Counted from the stretch's first letter, positions 18,423 to 28,813 are shown. The stretch: DNA of 64,000 bases from JACMJL01 sp963791805 (GCA_963791805.1 CAWBTU010000006.1:434001-498000), one strand, 5' to 3'. The notes: generated from the sequence alone by a model not told the origin. Program-made: numbers and translations.

Positions 18423-19430
18423 ATGAAAGGTTTAAATAGTTATAGTAAGAAAGTCATAGAGTTAGATGAACTCGAAAAAATATACAAAACTGAAACTTAT
18501 GATGACTTATGTAGGATAGTGGCTGATTTAATAAAAGAAGAAAGAATTTTACCAGTGAAAAGCAGTGGTGGTAATGGTAAGAAGCCAACGCTGTATAAAA
18601 GATATAGAGTATTAGAGAAGGTAATAGATAATAGTGAGCTTCTTGATGAAATAAATTACAAGCTTTCACCTAAGTTAAGTATTGAATATTATAAAGACCA
18701 TTTAGTTCAATATAAAGAGCATAGACAGTTTATTCTTATGCTAAGTGATTTTATTACAATTAAGCAGCGTTTATTAATAGAACCTATTTCTATGAATGAA
18801 AGATCTTTTCAAATTTGGGGACGAGAAAAGTTTTTGCAAAAAGAAGGCGGAAAAACAATTTTAAAAAATTTGAAAATGGAATTAAAAGAACTAAATTATT
18901 ATGATACCTCTGAGCCTTTAGCATATTACTCAAAATGTAAGGAAACGCCGCAGAAGATTCTAATTCTAGAAAATAAGGATACCTACTATACAATGAGAAG
19001 ACATTTAATATGTAGCAGAGGAAATATTTTAGGGGAAGACATCTCTACATTAGTATATGGTGGAGGAAAAAATATTAGCAAGGCTTTTAATGATTATAAA
19101 ATATCAGTTGAGGATTATGTTTCAGATAATAGAAATACAATATTATATTTTGGTGATTTAGATTATGAGGGAATTGTTATATATGAAGGACTCTATAGAT
19201 TATTTAGTGAAGAATATAATATGATGCCCTTTATAAGTGGATATAAGAAAATGATTGACAAGGCAAGGGCAGAGTCCATTATTTTACCTAAAACTAAAGA
19301 AGGCCAAAATAAAAATATTAGTGAAATTTTTTTAAGGGAATTTGATGAAGAGTATAGAACTCAGATAGAAAAAATATTAAAATGTGGCGATTATATACCA
19401 CAGGAGATAGTAAATATTACTGATTTATAG
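18423..19430 (+). CDS. jetD: Wadjet protein JetD (toprim-like nuclease subunit)
   Basis: The 335-residue protein has an N-terminal winged-helix-like region with LYKRYRVL (about 1-100) and the C-terminal DUF2220 toprim-like domain. The latter is marked by ILILENKDTYYTM (the toprim glutamate), NTILYFGDLDYEGIVIYEGL (the DxD-type metal site) and ISGYKKM. In Wadjet this subunit cleaves DNA that the SMC-like motor recognises as a small closed circle, protecting against plasmids. The ATG at 18423, behind GAGGTGG, is preferred to TTG 18411. It is the first gene of a tight four-gene operon; jetA starts 12 bp later. Confidence 0.85.
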   Translation: MKGLNSYSKKVIELDELEKIYKTETYDDLCRIVADLIKEERILPVKSSGGNGKKPTLYKRYRVLEKVIDNSELLDEINYKLSPKLSIEYYKDHLVQYKEHRQFILMLSDFITIKQRLLIEPISMNERSFQIWGREKFLQKEGGKTILKNLKMELKELNYYDTSEPLAYYSKCKETPQKILILENKDTYYTMRRHLICSRGNILGEDISTLVYGGGKNISKAFNDYKISVEDYVSDNRNTILYFGDLDYEGIVIYEGLYRLFSEEYNMMPFISGYKKMIDKARAESIILPKTKEGQNKNISEIFLREFDEEYRTQIEKILKCGDYIPQEIVNITDL

Positions 19431-19442
19431 CCGGAGGTAACC

Positions 19443-21068
19443 ATGGATTTAAGATTTTTAGATGTTCAGCATGTTAGAATGAAAAAAATAGGCGCCTATG
19501 CTTTACTTTTTAGGAATAGTATAGCTAAAGGTACCTGGAAAAAGTATGGCTTTGAAGAAGGCTATGAACAAGATAATTTAATATTTTCAGTATTACTGTA
19601 CATAATGGAACAATCACTAAAGGAAGAAATATGCACTATCGATCATATTGCTGCCTTTATTGACGAGGTTAACAATCTCCATTTTAAAAAAGGGATTACG
19701 TATGAAGAATGCAGGAATTTAGGGGAATTCATAGTTAATACCATTTTATGTGACGAAGGTAATGCAATGTATTTTAAAGCTTACAATTATAAAGAGGGTC
19801 AGTATAAAGATATAAATATAAGCTTTATTAAAAACAAAATGGAATACATTGAAGAAGTAAGGAGGGTATCATATTCTTTGACTGATGATGGATATTCACT
19901 GCTTCTTTCTACTTTAGAAATAGAGGAAAATTTAAAAATCACTATCCATGAAATTGTATTTAAAATGCATTTAGATAAAGCCTCTTATGATAAGGCTGTA
20001 GATGATATTAAAAGCATATTTAATATACTTAGGATAAGGGTTCAAAGCATGGAGGAGGCTATAAGAAAGATTGTAGAAAATCCTTTTGCTTTTTCAATTG
20101 AAGAATATAAGGCCATTATGGATGGAAATCTAGAGATTTTAAATAGCACTAAGAAGCAGTTTGTTTTACATAGAGAAATGGTAAATGAAAAGATTAATGA
20201 GTTTATTGAGCATGATATTCATATTAGAGAATTAAATGAAGAGGAAGAAGAAAATCTTAATAATTTGCGAATAATAGAGAAATATTTAAGCAGAACTATC
20301 GATGAAGACCAAAGGGTGCTAAAAAAACATTTTGACTTGAAGGATGTTTATGGAAAAGAGCTTGAAAACATTTCCAAAATGTCCCTTATTGAAAGATTTA
20401 ATTTCAGAACGGAAGTTTATGATAGAGTACTAGACAATCCAAATAAATTAGAGAACATTGACATATTTTTAAGGCCACTATTTAGAATCCAGCCGAGAAA
20501 ATTTTATAATATAAATAAAGCTTTAGAATACCAAAAAGTTATTAGAAAAAGTGCAATAGAAGAGGATGAGGAAATTTCTTTTGATGAGAAGGAATTTATT
20601 GATGCTGAAAATAAGAAGAAAATAGAAAGGTTGGAAAGGTATAAAGGCGTAATAGAAATACTTTTAAACTTAACCATTGGAAGGAATAAAATTTCTTTAG
20701 GTGAAATTAATTTATTAATAAGGGAAAGTGAAATTTTAATGAATACTTTAATACCAACTGTAGAAATATTCAGAGAAGTTATTATTGAAATGCTAAAAAA
20801 CAGAACAATTGATATAGCTGAAATTAGAGAAGAAAGAAAAGACTTTGTTGAATCTGGAGAAATAGAGTTTCAACTAAATAAAAGCATTTTAGAAATTATT
20901 GATGATAATAGCAGTCTTAAGAAAATTGCAAAGATAAAGGTTGAAAAAATATTAGATAATGAAGACATTAAATTAGAAGGTTTACGAAATGAAAATGGAG
21001 ATATAAAAAACTTTGTATGCTCCGATATTTCCTTCGAAATTATAAAGTCAGGAGGCTTAAGGATATAA
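19443..21068 (+). CDS. jetA: Wadjet protein JetA (kleisin-like subunit)
   Basis: The 541-residue protein is mostly charged and helical, with MRFLDVQHVRMKKIG-like JetA features at the start and long coiled segments (about 240-330). The JetA family is the kleisin analogue that bridges the heads of the SMC-like JetC, comparable with MukF. Identification rests on family resemblance and on position between JetD and JetB. Its TAA overlaps the jetB ATG (TAATG at 21066-21070), so the genes are translationally coupled. The ribosome-binding site is CCGGAGG. Confidence 0.82.
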   Translation: MDLRFLDVQHVRMKKIGAYALLFRNSIAKGTWKKYGFEEGYEQDNLIFSVLLYIMEQSLKEEICTIDHIAAFIDEVNNLHFKKGITYEECRNLGEFIVNTILCDEGNAMYFKAYNYKEGQYKDINISFIKNKMEYIEEVRRVSYSLTDDGYSLLLSTLEIEENLKITIHEIVFKMHLDKASYDKAVDDIKSIFNILRIRVQSMEEAIRKIVENPFAFSIEEYKAIMDGNLEILNSTKKQFVLHREMVNEKINEFIEHDIHIRELNEEEEENLNNLRIIEKYLSRTIDEDQRVLKKHFDLKDVYGKELENISKMSLIERFNFRTEVYDRVLDNPNKLENIDIFLRPLFRIQPRKFYNINKALEYQKVIRKSAIEEDEEISFDEKEFIDAENKKKIERLERYKGVIEILLNLTIGRNKISLGEINLLIRESEILMNTLIPTVEIFREVIIEMLKNRTIDIAEIREERKDFVESGEIEFQLNKSILEIIDDNSSLKKIAKIKVEKILDNEDIKLEGLRNENGDIKNFVCSDISFEIIKSGGLRI

Positions 21069-21769
21069 TGGGATATGCTACTGAAGAAATTAAGATTAGT
21101 AATAAAATATTTTATTATTTATTAAAGCATGGTGAACTGAAAGAAGGGGAGCTTTATAAAAGTTACTCTGAAAATGAAAATATAACAGAGCTTGTTAAAG
21201 AACTTGGAGAAGCTTCGGAGTGTTATGTGAAAAAATATGGTGGAGTAGTATACCTAATACCAAAGGAAGATAATGATTATATAGGATATTCAAAAGGTGA
21301 ACTTAAAAAAGTATTATGTAAATCTGGAGCCAATGATAAAGATTATTATTTATCTCAATTTGTTATATTAACTCTTTTGGTTGAGTTTTACAAATCTCAA
21401 AGTATCACTAGTAAATCTAGAGAGTACATAAAAGTTGGAGAGTTTCTAAATATTATTACAGATAGATTAAAGGATGGAATAGATAGATCTGTAAATAATG
21501 AAGAAAATGGAATTGCCTTTGAAAATATACTTGAGCGGTTTGAAGCATTAAAAAGCAGTGATAATAAAAGTATGTCAAAGACAACAAAGGAAGGTTTTAT
21601 AAATACAATTCTAGATTTTTTGGATAACCAGGGTTTAATTTACTATATTAAAGGTGATGATATGATTAAAACAACTAAAAAGCTAGATAACTTTATGGAC
21701 TGGAATCTTCTAAATAAAAATAATTATAATAGGGTGCTAAAAGCTGTAGGAGAAGAAGTAAATGAGTAA
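21068..21769 (+). CDS. jetB: Wadjet protein JetB (DUF6063, kite-like subunit)
   Basis: The 233-residue protein resembles the DUF6063 family, the MukE-like winged-helix subunit of Wadjet systems. Visible traits are the winged-helix start NKIFYYLLKHGELKEGELY and a long acidic helical body. I start at ATG 21068, which shares one base with the jetA stop and has AGGAGG at 21051-21056; an upstream in-frame start at 21017 would overlap jetA by 50 bp. The last 8 bp overlap jetC. DUF6063 with this kind of JetA points to a type II Wadjet; the subtype is less certain than the system. Confidence 0.8.
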   Translation: MGYATEEIKISNKIFYYLLKHGELKEGELYKSYSENENITELVKELGEASECYVKKYGGVVYLIPKEDNDYIGYSKGELKKVLCKSGANDKDYYLSQFVILTLLVEFYKSQSITSKSREYIKVGEFLNIITDRLKDGIDRSVNNEENGIAFENILERFEALKSSDNKSMSKTTKEGFINTILDFLDNQGLIYYIKGDDMIKTTKKLDNFMDWNLLNKNNYNRVLKAVGEEVNE

Positions 21770-24700
21770 AATAAACAAGATTAGATTTGTAAATTTAAAT
21801 TATAATTACAATACAATGAAAATTGATGATGAGAAGTTTTATTTGGATGGCGAAAATACTATGCTTAATTTAAGAAATGGTGGAGGAAAGTCCGTACTTG
21901 TGCAAATGATTATGGCTCCCTTTGTTAATAAAAGATATAGAAGCACAAAAGATAGAGCCTTTGAAAGTTATTTTACCTCTGCAACTCCTACCTATATTTT
22001 AATAGAATGGAAACTTGATGATGGAGCAGGTTATTTATTAACAGGTATGGTAGTTAGAAAAAAGGACGCTGCTTCCGACGAGGATTCTAAAGAAAAACTT
22101 GATATTATAAACTTTATTCATGAATACAGAGATAAAAATGAATATGATATTAATAATATTCCTATAATCGAAGAGAAGGATGATAGGAAAACAATAAAGA
22201 GCTATACTAATTGTAAAAACTTATTTGAAGATTTAAAAAAGGACAGAGCTTTAAAGTTTAATTATTATGATATGAACAACCCTATAACATCAAAAAATTA
22301 CTTTAGCAAGCTAGAGGAATACAAGATTAATCACAGGGAATGGGAAACTATAATTAAGCAGGTAAACATTAAGGAATCAGGATTGTCAGAACTTTTTACT
22401 AAGGCTAAGGATAGTAATGGATTGGTAAAGGAATGGTTTCTTCCTGCTGTAGAAAACAAGCTAAAAAATGATGAAGACAGGATTGATAATTACAGGCAGC
22501 TGCTAGATAGATACATTAAGCAATATAGGCAGAACAAAGCCAATATTGATAAAAAGGTGAAGCTTGAGTTATTTAATGATTTATCTAAAAACGTACTTTT
22601 AAGCTGCGATGAATTTATAGTTACTTCTGAAAAAAAAGAAGAGATAAAAAATTATATAGCAAATGTAATATGCTATTTACAAGATAATCTTCAAGGAAAA
22701 GAAAAGGAAGAATTGGCAGTAGAAGAATTAATTAAAAGTCTTAATGACAAAATAACTGATTTGAACTATGAAGAAGAATCTATAAAAATATATAAAAAGC
22801 AAGATGAAATCTATAATTTAGAAACTGCTATTAATAGGCAGCAAGAGCTACTTGAGGAAAGTGAAGCTAGAAAAACCAATTTAACAAGAAAAGGGAATAT
22901 CTTAGAGTGTGCAAGGATACATAGGCAGTATCAAAGTATATCTAAAGATCTTCAGGAACAAGAAACCAAATTGCTTATCTTAAATAAAAAGAATGAGGAT
23001 AATGCACCACATATCAATAATCTTGGCTTTTCCATAAGAGGGATTTTACAAAATGAGCTTGCCACTATAAAAATAGAAAAAACAGAAAAGATAAATTTAA
23101 AGCAAAATTTAGAAGAAGAAAAAGGAACTATTAATAGTGCTCTAAAAGAAAATAGAGAAGAAATAAATACTTTAACTGAGAGGAAAGGAAGTTTGTCAAA
23201 TGAGATTCTATCCTTTGATAAACTAGAGGAAAACTTCAACAGTAGTTACGGTTTTAATTTGTTTAGAAATATTGAAGCATATTTTGATGATCATAGATTG
23301 GTTGCTATGGATAAAGAAATTAGTGATGAAGCTCTCACATTAAATAAAGAAAGAAAAAATATTAGAGAAAATATTCTAACCGATGAAGAAAAACTAAAAA
23401 GCATGGAAAGTGAAAAAATAAAAAATTTACAAAAGATCGCTGATGTTAAAAATAGATTGAGCAATAAAAACTTAGAACTTGAAAAAGCTGAAGGGGAAAT
23501 ACAGAAGAGAAAAGAAATAATTAAATTTATCGATTTTGAAAGCAATAAGGTTTTTGATTATGAAAGTATAATCAATGCTTTTGATAGAAAAATAGACTTA
23601 TTAAAAGAGGATGAAGCAAAGTTAAAAAAGTTCTTAGAGAACATAACTAATGAGCTAATAAAACTTAAAGCTGGTAAAGTTTTAGAGCTACCAAAGGAAA
23701 TTGAAGAAAAACTTAACCAGAAAGATATCAGCATAACCTATGGAATGGAATGGTTAAAGAAAAATGGGTATCCTTTAGAGAAAAATGAAAAGTTTGTAGC
23801 GGATAATCCATTTATTCCATATTCATTAATAATGGATTCTAAAGAAATTGAAATTTTAGAAAAAGAGTGCTTGGATATATTTACTTCTTCACCTATATCA
23901 ATAATTAATCGAAAGGACCTTGAAAAAGGTTTTGATAACATAAATGCAGGCATCATTGATTTAAAGGGGGTTAGCTTTTTTATTTCCTTTAATAATAAGC
24001 TACTAAATGAAAATGAGCTTTTAAAGCTAATCCATGCTAAGGAAGCAGAAGCTGAGGCTGCACAAAAGAAAATAAATGATAAGAAAGAAAACATTGTTTT
24101 CTATGAAGAAAAAAGAAATTTAATAAAATATTCAACTTTAACAATTGAAGCATATGAAGACTTAAAGAAGGAAATAGACACTTTAAAGGAAGAAGACTTA
24201 AAGTTAAGGCAGATTGAAATTGATTTAGAAAATAATATATTAACCAGTAGAGAGAAAATAAAAAACTTTACTGAAAGAGCAAATTGTTTAGAGAAGGATA
24301 TTCAAAGAAATATTGATAAAGTAAAGGCTTTTAAAGAGCTAATAGAAACTTACGAAAAATATAAAAAAAATAAGAGTACTTTATTAATGGTTAATGAAAG
24401 CATAAGTGTAATGCAGAATCTAATACACAAGGCAGAAAGTAGAAAAACAGATATAGAAAAAGAAACAACGGATTGTAGCGGCGCAATTAGTAATTATAAT
24501 ATTAAAGAAGAAGAATCTTCTAAGTATCTTTCTGAATTTAATATTTATAATTCTGGAACTATAATTGAAAAGGATAAAGAGGACTTAATATCTGAGTATA
24601 ATGCTTTAACAAAGGATATTACAAGTTCAGAAAAAGAATTAAGAGAGAAAATCAAGGAGCTTAATAATAAATTTAGAGAGCTTGATAATGAACTTAATTT

Positions 24701-26147
24701 AAAAACTAATAAATATAGTGTAAAAGAGGATGAGTATGTTAATCAGACTTACCATATTCAGAAGGAGTTTGAAGTAAAAGATGAATTCAGTAAAGAAAAT
24801 ACAAACTATAACAGCTTAAAGGACGAATATAATGACATTAGAAATGCTAACAGTGTTGCAGCAAGCGAATTAAGTGGTTTGTATGTGGGCTTAAAAACTA
24901 TATTTAATATAGAAGAGCCTAAAACTAAGAGCTTACTAATCGAAAAGGATTTTAAACTGGAAGTTGAAAAATTGAAACTAGAGATTAATGAAACTTATAG
25001 TAAAAAAGTCGAAGTTAATAAAATAAAAACAAAAATTCAAAATAATTTATCTGGTTTGAATGAGTTTAATGATTTAAATATTATAGATAAAGTTGATGTA
25101 AGTATAGATTTAAATGAATTAGATAGTGCTGTAGGAAAACTAAAAAGAAATTTAAATAATATAAAATCTGAGGAAGTTGAAAGAGAAAGAAAGCTTACAA
25201 ATTTAGTTGTAGATATTGAAATACAAGATGAATTTAAATATGATAGCTTGTTTAAAGAACCAGTACAAATACTAAAAACCTTAATAGGTAAGCCTGAAGT
25301 GTTTAAGGAACAATTAAATTTGGTTATTAATTCCTATGAAATGATTATAGAAAAGTTAATGGCAGATATTGAACTTATTGAAAAAGAAGAAGGCAAAATA
25401 CTAGAGAGTATATTAGAGTATATTAAAGATGTTCATGAGAATATTGAAAAAATAGATGATAATTCATCAATAACAATTGGAACAAAAAGATTAAAAATGC
25501 TTAATATAAGTGTATCTGATTGGGAAGAAAGTAAAGAACTTTATAGAATCAGATTAAAGGAATATATTGAGCAAATAAGAGGTCAAAGCGTAAAAGCTTT
25601 AGAACAAAATGAAGATATAGAAGATATTATTAGTAATAGTATCAATATTAATAAGTTATACGATGAAGTTGTTGGAATTGGAACTGTGAATATTAAATTA
25701 TACAAAATAGAAGAGGATAAGCAAAGACAGATTACTTGGGACGAAGTTTCAAAAAACTCAGGGGGCGAAGGATTTCTTTCAGCTTTTGTAATTTTATCAA
25801 GCTTGTTATCCTATATGAGAAAAGATGAAGGTGATATATTTAGCAGAAAAGAAAGCGGAAAGGTCCTTATTATGGATAATCCTTTTGCTCAAACAAGTTC
25901 AGCTCACCTCTTGAAACCGCTAATTGATATTGCTAAAAAGAGCAATACTCAGCTCATATGTCTAACAGGACTCGGAGGAGACTCTATATATAATAGATTC
26001 GACAATATTTATGTTTTAAATCTTATATCATCAAAATTCAAAAGTGGTGTTAAATATTTAAAGAGCGAACATACAAAGGGAGAAGAGGAAACTGAGGAAA
26101 TTGTAGCATCTAGATTTAAAATTGAGGAACAAATTAAATTGTTTTAA
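21762..26147 (+). CDS. jetC: Wadjet protein JetC (SMC-like ATPase)
   Basis: At 1,461 residues this is a full SMC/MukB-like ATPase. The Walker A is LRNGGGKSVL with K43. Two long coiled-coil arms run from about 290 to 1260 with a hinge-like region between them (around 640-760). The C-terminal head has the signature NSGGEGFLSAF and Walker B KVLIMDNPFAQTSS. It extrudes DNA loops to find small circular plasmids and presents them to JetD. It is the last gene of jetDABC. All key ATPase motifs are intact and no frame break is seen, so the system should be functional. Confidence 0.88.
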   Translation: MSKINKIRFVNLNYNYNTMKIDDEKFYLDGENTMLNLRNGGGKSVLVQMIMAPFVNKRYRSTKDRAFESYFTSATPTYILIEWKLDDGAGYLLTGMVVRKKDAASDEDSKEKLDIINFIHEYRDKNEYDINNIPIIEEKDDRKTIKSYTNCKNLFEDLKKDRALKFNYYDMNNPITSKNYFSKLEEYKINHREWETIIKQVNIKESGLSELFTKAKDSNGLVKEWFLPAVENKLKNDEDRIDNYRQLLDRYIKQYRQNKANIDKKVKLELFNDLSKNVLLSCDEFIVTSEKKEEIKNYIANVICYLQDNLQGKEKEELAVEELIKSLNDKITDLNYEEESIKIYKKQDEIYNLETAINRQQELLEESEARKTNLTRKGNILECARIHRQYQSISKDLQEQETKLLILNKKNEDNAPHINNLGFSIRGILQNELATIKIEKTEKINLKQNLEEEKGTINSALKENREEINTLTERKGSLSNEILSFDKLEENFNSSYGFNLFRNIEAYFDDHRLVAMDKEISDEALTLNKERKNIRENILTDEEKLKSMESEKIKNLQKIADVKNRLSNKNLELEKAEGEIQKRKEIIKFIDFESNKVFDYESIINAFDRKIDLLKEDEAKLKKFLENITNELIKLKAGKVLELPKEIEEKLNQKDISITYGMEWLKKNGYPLEKNEKFVADNPFIPYSLIMDSKEIEILEKECLDIFTSSPISIINRKDLEKGFDNINAGIIDLKGVSFFISFNNKLLNENELLKLIHAKEAEAEAAQKKINDKKENIVFYEEKRNLIKYSTLTIEAYEDLKKEIDTLKEEDLKLRQIEIDLENNILTSREKIKNFTERANCLEKDIQRNIDKVKAFKELIETYEKYKKNKSTLLMVNESISVMQNLIHKAESRKTDIEKETTDCSGAISNYNIKEEESSKYLSEFNIYNSGTIIEKDKEDLISEYNALTKDITSSEKELREKIKELNNKFRELDNELNLKTNKYSVKEDEYVNQTYHIQKEFEVKDEFSKENTNYNSLKDEYNDIRNANSVAASELSGLYVGLKTIFNIEEPKTKSLLIEKDFKLEVEKLKLEINETYSKKVEVNKIKTKIQNNLSGLNEFNDLNIIDKVDVSIDLNELDSAVGKLKRNLNNIKSEEVERERKLTNLVVDIEIQDEFKYDSLFKEPVQILKTLIGKPEVFKEQLNLVINSYEMIIEKLMADIELIEKEEGKILESILEYIKDVHENIEKIDDNSSITIGTKRLKMLNISVSDWEESKELYRIRLKEYIEQIRGQSVKALEQNEDIEDIISNSININKLYDEVVGIGTVNIKLYKIEEDKQRQITWDEVSKNSGGEGFLSAFVILSSLLSYMRKDEGDIFSRKESGKVLIMDNPFAQTSSAHLLKPLIDIAKKSNTQLICLTGLGGDSIYNRFDNIYVLNLISSKFKSGVKYLKSEHTKGEEETEEIVASRFKIEEQIKLF

Positions 26148-26462
26148 GAATTTTTAATTTCCAGAATTTGCGCTCAAGTGAAATAAAAGTGCTATTTTAC
26201 TTTTATGTAGAAATTTGCAATACAGTAATTATGAAACAAATGTAAACATACTGTATAATTGTGAATAATACACAAAAAGTTTAATTAGGCGTGCTTTTCT
26301 TTGTATCTTGCTTTGAAGCTTTAATATTTTACCCTGAGGACAAATTTATCGGGTTCTTTTTCGAGGTGTAAAATGAAAAATCACATAATAATTAGCTATT
26401 TTCTTATAATGTTCATTTAAGTATTATGAGAGATGGATATAAAGTGCATTAATAATAAATCC
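26148..26462. other. Intergenic region after Wadjet
   Basis: Two weak hairpins (near 26175-26210 and 26328-26362, the second followed by five T) may end the jet transcript. After GAGGTG, an ATG at about 26373 opens a 15-codon hydrophobic frame (MKNHIIISYFLIMFI). It could be a micropeptide or chance. No other gene is visible. Confidence 0.3.
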
Positions 26463-26521
26463 TTGACAACAACTGGTCTATAATGATAGACTAACATCAT
26501 AACTAGTCTATCGTTATAGAC
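26463..26521 (+). promoter_or_regulatory. blaI promoter with two BlaI/MecI-type operators
   Basis: A TTGACA box lies at 26463-26468. Two matching dyads follow: GTCTAT-AATG-ATAGAC at 26476-26491 and GTCTAT-CGTT-ATAGAC at 26506-26521, with centres 30 bp apart (about three helical turns). They cover the -10 region and transcript start. Tandem dyads before a blaI gene are the classic repressor sites, so the operon is probably autorepressed and induced when BlaR1 triggers loss of BlaI. Confidence 0.85.
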
Positions 26522-26542
26522 CTAAAAGGAGTAAATATAATA

Positions 26543-26905
26543 ATGGATACATTAAAGCTTTGTGAAAGTGAATATCGTTTTGCAACTATTGTTTGGGACA
26601 ATGAACCTATTGCATCTGGAGAACTTGTTACACTTTGTAATAAAAGCCTTGGGTGGAAAAAATCAACTACCTATACAGTATTAAAAAAGCTTTGTGAACG
26701 TGGAATTTTAATAAATGAAAATTCAAAGGTGTATTCTCTTGTTAAGAAAGAACAGGTTCAAAAGTATGAGAGTGAACAGTTTATAAGTAGGTCATTTGGT
26801 GGATCACTTCCACAGTTTTTAACAGCGTTTATGGGTGATAGAAAAATTAGTGAGAAAGAGGCCGAGCAACTGAAAAGAATAATTGACAGCTACAAGGAGG
26901 ATTAA
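26543..26905 (+). CDS. blaI: BlaI/MecI/CopY-family repressor
   Basis: The 120-residue protein has the winged helix expected for the family (ASGELVTLCNKSLGWKKSTTYTVLKKLCERGIL, about 24-56) and a short C-terminal dimerisation helix region (about 75-120). It represses by binding tandem dyads, two of which lie directly upstream. The start ATG at 26543 follows AAAGGAG. The blaR1 gene begins 3 bp after its stop. No beta-lactamase gene is adjacent, so the regulon target is unknown. Confidence 0.88.
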   Translation: MDTLKLCESEYRFATIVWDNEPIASGELVTLCNKSLGWKKSTTYTVLKKLCERGILINENSKVYSLVKKEQVQKYESEQFISRSFGGSLPQFLTAFMGDRKISEKEAEQLKRIIDSYKED

Positions 26906-26907
26906 CT

Positions 26908-28806
26908 ATGGAATTTAACTTGCAGAATATGTTTATGAGCATTTTAAATATGAGTGTAACTGGAACATATGTAATTCTATTTGTTTTGTTAATCAGGTTT
27001 CCATTAAAAAAAGTACCAAAGATTTTCTCCTATAGTTTATGGGGAGTTGTTCTTTTTAGACTTGTTTGTCCATTCTCATTTTCAACAGCCTTTAGTCTCT
27101 TAAAATCTATCTCATTTTCAAGTAGCAAAACAGAACCTATGCCTATACATGTAGGAATAATGGGACAGCCTTCAGTTGATGTAGGGATTAATAGGGTAAA
27201 TAACACAATAAACAGCTCAGTACCTGCTGCAACGCATTATGCCAGCAACAATCCAATGCAGATTATTATTGCTATTATCTCAGTAGTGTGGATTATTGGT
27301 GTGATAATTATGCTTGTTTACAGCATTACATCATATATATTACTGAAAAAGAAAGTTCGTAAGACTATTTCCGTATGTGATAATGTTTTTGAGTGTGAGA
27401 ATATACAAACGCCTTTTGTTTTGGGAATTCTTAAGCCTAAAATCTATTTGCCTGCAGGTCTTACTGCAAGTGAGAAGACATATATTTTAAAGCATGAGAA
27501 GACACATATAAAGAGATTAGATTATCTTGTTAAACCCTTTGCATTTTTGGTGCTTTGTATTCACTGGTTTAACCCCTTTGTATGGCTCAGTTTCATTATG
27601 ATGAGCCGTGATATGGAAATGTCCTGTGATGAAAAGGTGATTAAAGAGCTTGGAAATGTGATCAAGCGTGAATATAGTACATCACTTCTTTTAATGTCTG
27701 TAGATAGAACACTTATTTCTGGAAGTCCACTTGCTTTTGGTGAAAGCAATGTAAAAAGAAGAATAAAAAATGTATTAAACTACAAAAAACCTTCCTTCTG
27801 GGTTGTAATTGTAGCTGCAATTCTTGTTGTTCTTATTGGAGTAGGACTAATATCTAATCCAAAAATTGAAAAAAAGAGTTCAGTTTCAAAATCACAATCA
27901 TACTTAAACAATAGGACAGAGTATGTAGGGAATAATTCGAAAGTTTGTGGGATTATAAATTTGCTGACTTTTCCTACCCAAGTATCTTATGAGCATTTTG
28001 AACTGCAAACAGGAAATAAACCCTATGGAGTTACCATATATTTGAAAACTGAGGCAGACAGGTTGGATGATGCAATGGCGTCTGACAATATGCAATATCA
28101 GAAAAACTCCCTTGTACTTTTTTCGCTTATTGGTAATGCTGATGAAATAATATATAAGCTATCAGATGGTAGCAAAAGCAATACTTTGCAATTCTCCAGA
28201 GCTTGGGCAAATAAGACTATGAATATGGATGTTTGGAAGAGCTCAGAAAGTCAGTCTAATTATAACGCATTTATTAATAAACTTGAGGCTAAGTTTTCAA
28301 AGAATACAGATATTACGGCTGAAACTGGGAAAAATTCTTCATTTTCCGTTGAGGAGAACTTGAAAACAATTATGTCTTCTCCGCTAGATTCTTCGAATCC
28401 TAATGATTATATATATGCTCATAAAAATGAATATGAAAAGATTATAAAATACGGAGGAAAAGATGCACTGGATTATATGATGTTGCAATTTAAAACAGGC
28501 AAGGTAAATAATGACCTTAAAGGGCAGATAATGATGAGATTGTGCAAAGAACTTTTAGGTAAAAAGGATAATGTTTCTGATGAAAGATTGTTGCCTTTGG
28601 ATTGGTATTCAAGGCTGAATATCAGTGAGCAAACCACTTTGCCAGATTTCAGCTATCAAGGCAAAGATCCTGTTTTAAAACTGGCTTATAAAACTGAAAT
28701 AGAGAAAAATCAAGGCATCAGATATTTTGAAGGCCTATTTAAAATCAAACGGACAGATGGTGTATCTGAAAAAACAAATTCAGGAAGCATAGTTCCACTA
28801 ACATAA
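26908..28806 (+). CDS. blaR1: BlaR1-type M56 membrane metalloprotease / sensor
   Basis: The 632-residue membrane protein has several N-terminal membrane spans (about 15-65 and 115-145) and the zinc protease motif HEKTH at 196-200. A downstream E in MEMSCDEKV is the likely third zinc ligand. One more span (about 295-315) leads to an external domain (320-632). That domain is not the penicillin-binding one of classic BlaR1; I see no SxxK/KTG set. The ligand may therefore differ from beta-lactams. It probably signals by proteolysis to inactivate BlaI. The ribosome-binding site is AAGGAGG. Confidence 0.8.
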   Translation: MEFNLQNMFMSILNMSVTGTYVILFVLLIRFPLKKVPKIFSYSLWGVVLFRLVCPFSFSTAFSLLKSISFSSSKTEPMPIHVGIMGQPSVDVGINRVNNTINSSVPAATHYASNNPMQIIIAIISVVWIIGVIIMLVYSITSYILLKKKVRKTISVCDNVFECENIQTPFVLGILKPKIYLPAGLTASEKTYILKHEKTHIKRLDYLVKPFAFLVLCIHWFNPFVWLSFIMMSRDMEMSCDEKVIKELGNVIKREYSTSLLLMSVDRTLISGSPLAFGESNVKRRIKNVLNYKKPSFWVVIVAAILVVLIGVGLISNPKIEKKSSVSKSQSYLNNRTEYVGNNSKVCGIINLLTFPTQVSYEHFELQTGNKPYGVTIYLKTEADRLDDAMASDNMQYQKNSLVLFSLIGNADEIIYKLSDGSKSNTLQFSRAWANKTMNMDVWKSSESQSNYNAFINKLEAKFSKNTDITAETGKNSSFSVEENLKTIMSSPLDSSNPNDYIYAHKNEYEKIIKYGGKDALDYMMLQFKTGKVNNDLKGQIMMRLCKELLGKKDNVSDERLLPLDWYSRLNISEQTTLPDFSYQGKDPVLKLAYKTEIEKNQGIRYFEGLFKIKRTDGVSEKTNSGSIVPLT

Positions 28807-28813
28807 CAAAATT

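Noticed and set aside
22952..24094. Long minus-strand frames inside jetC and similar antisense frames elsewhere
   Set aside because: They are Ser/Phe/Leu-rich mirror images of Lys/Glu-rich coding sequence and have no ribosome-binding sites.
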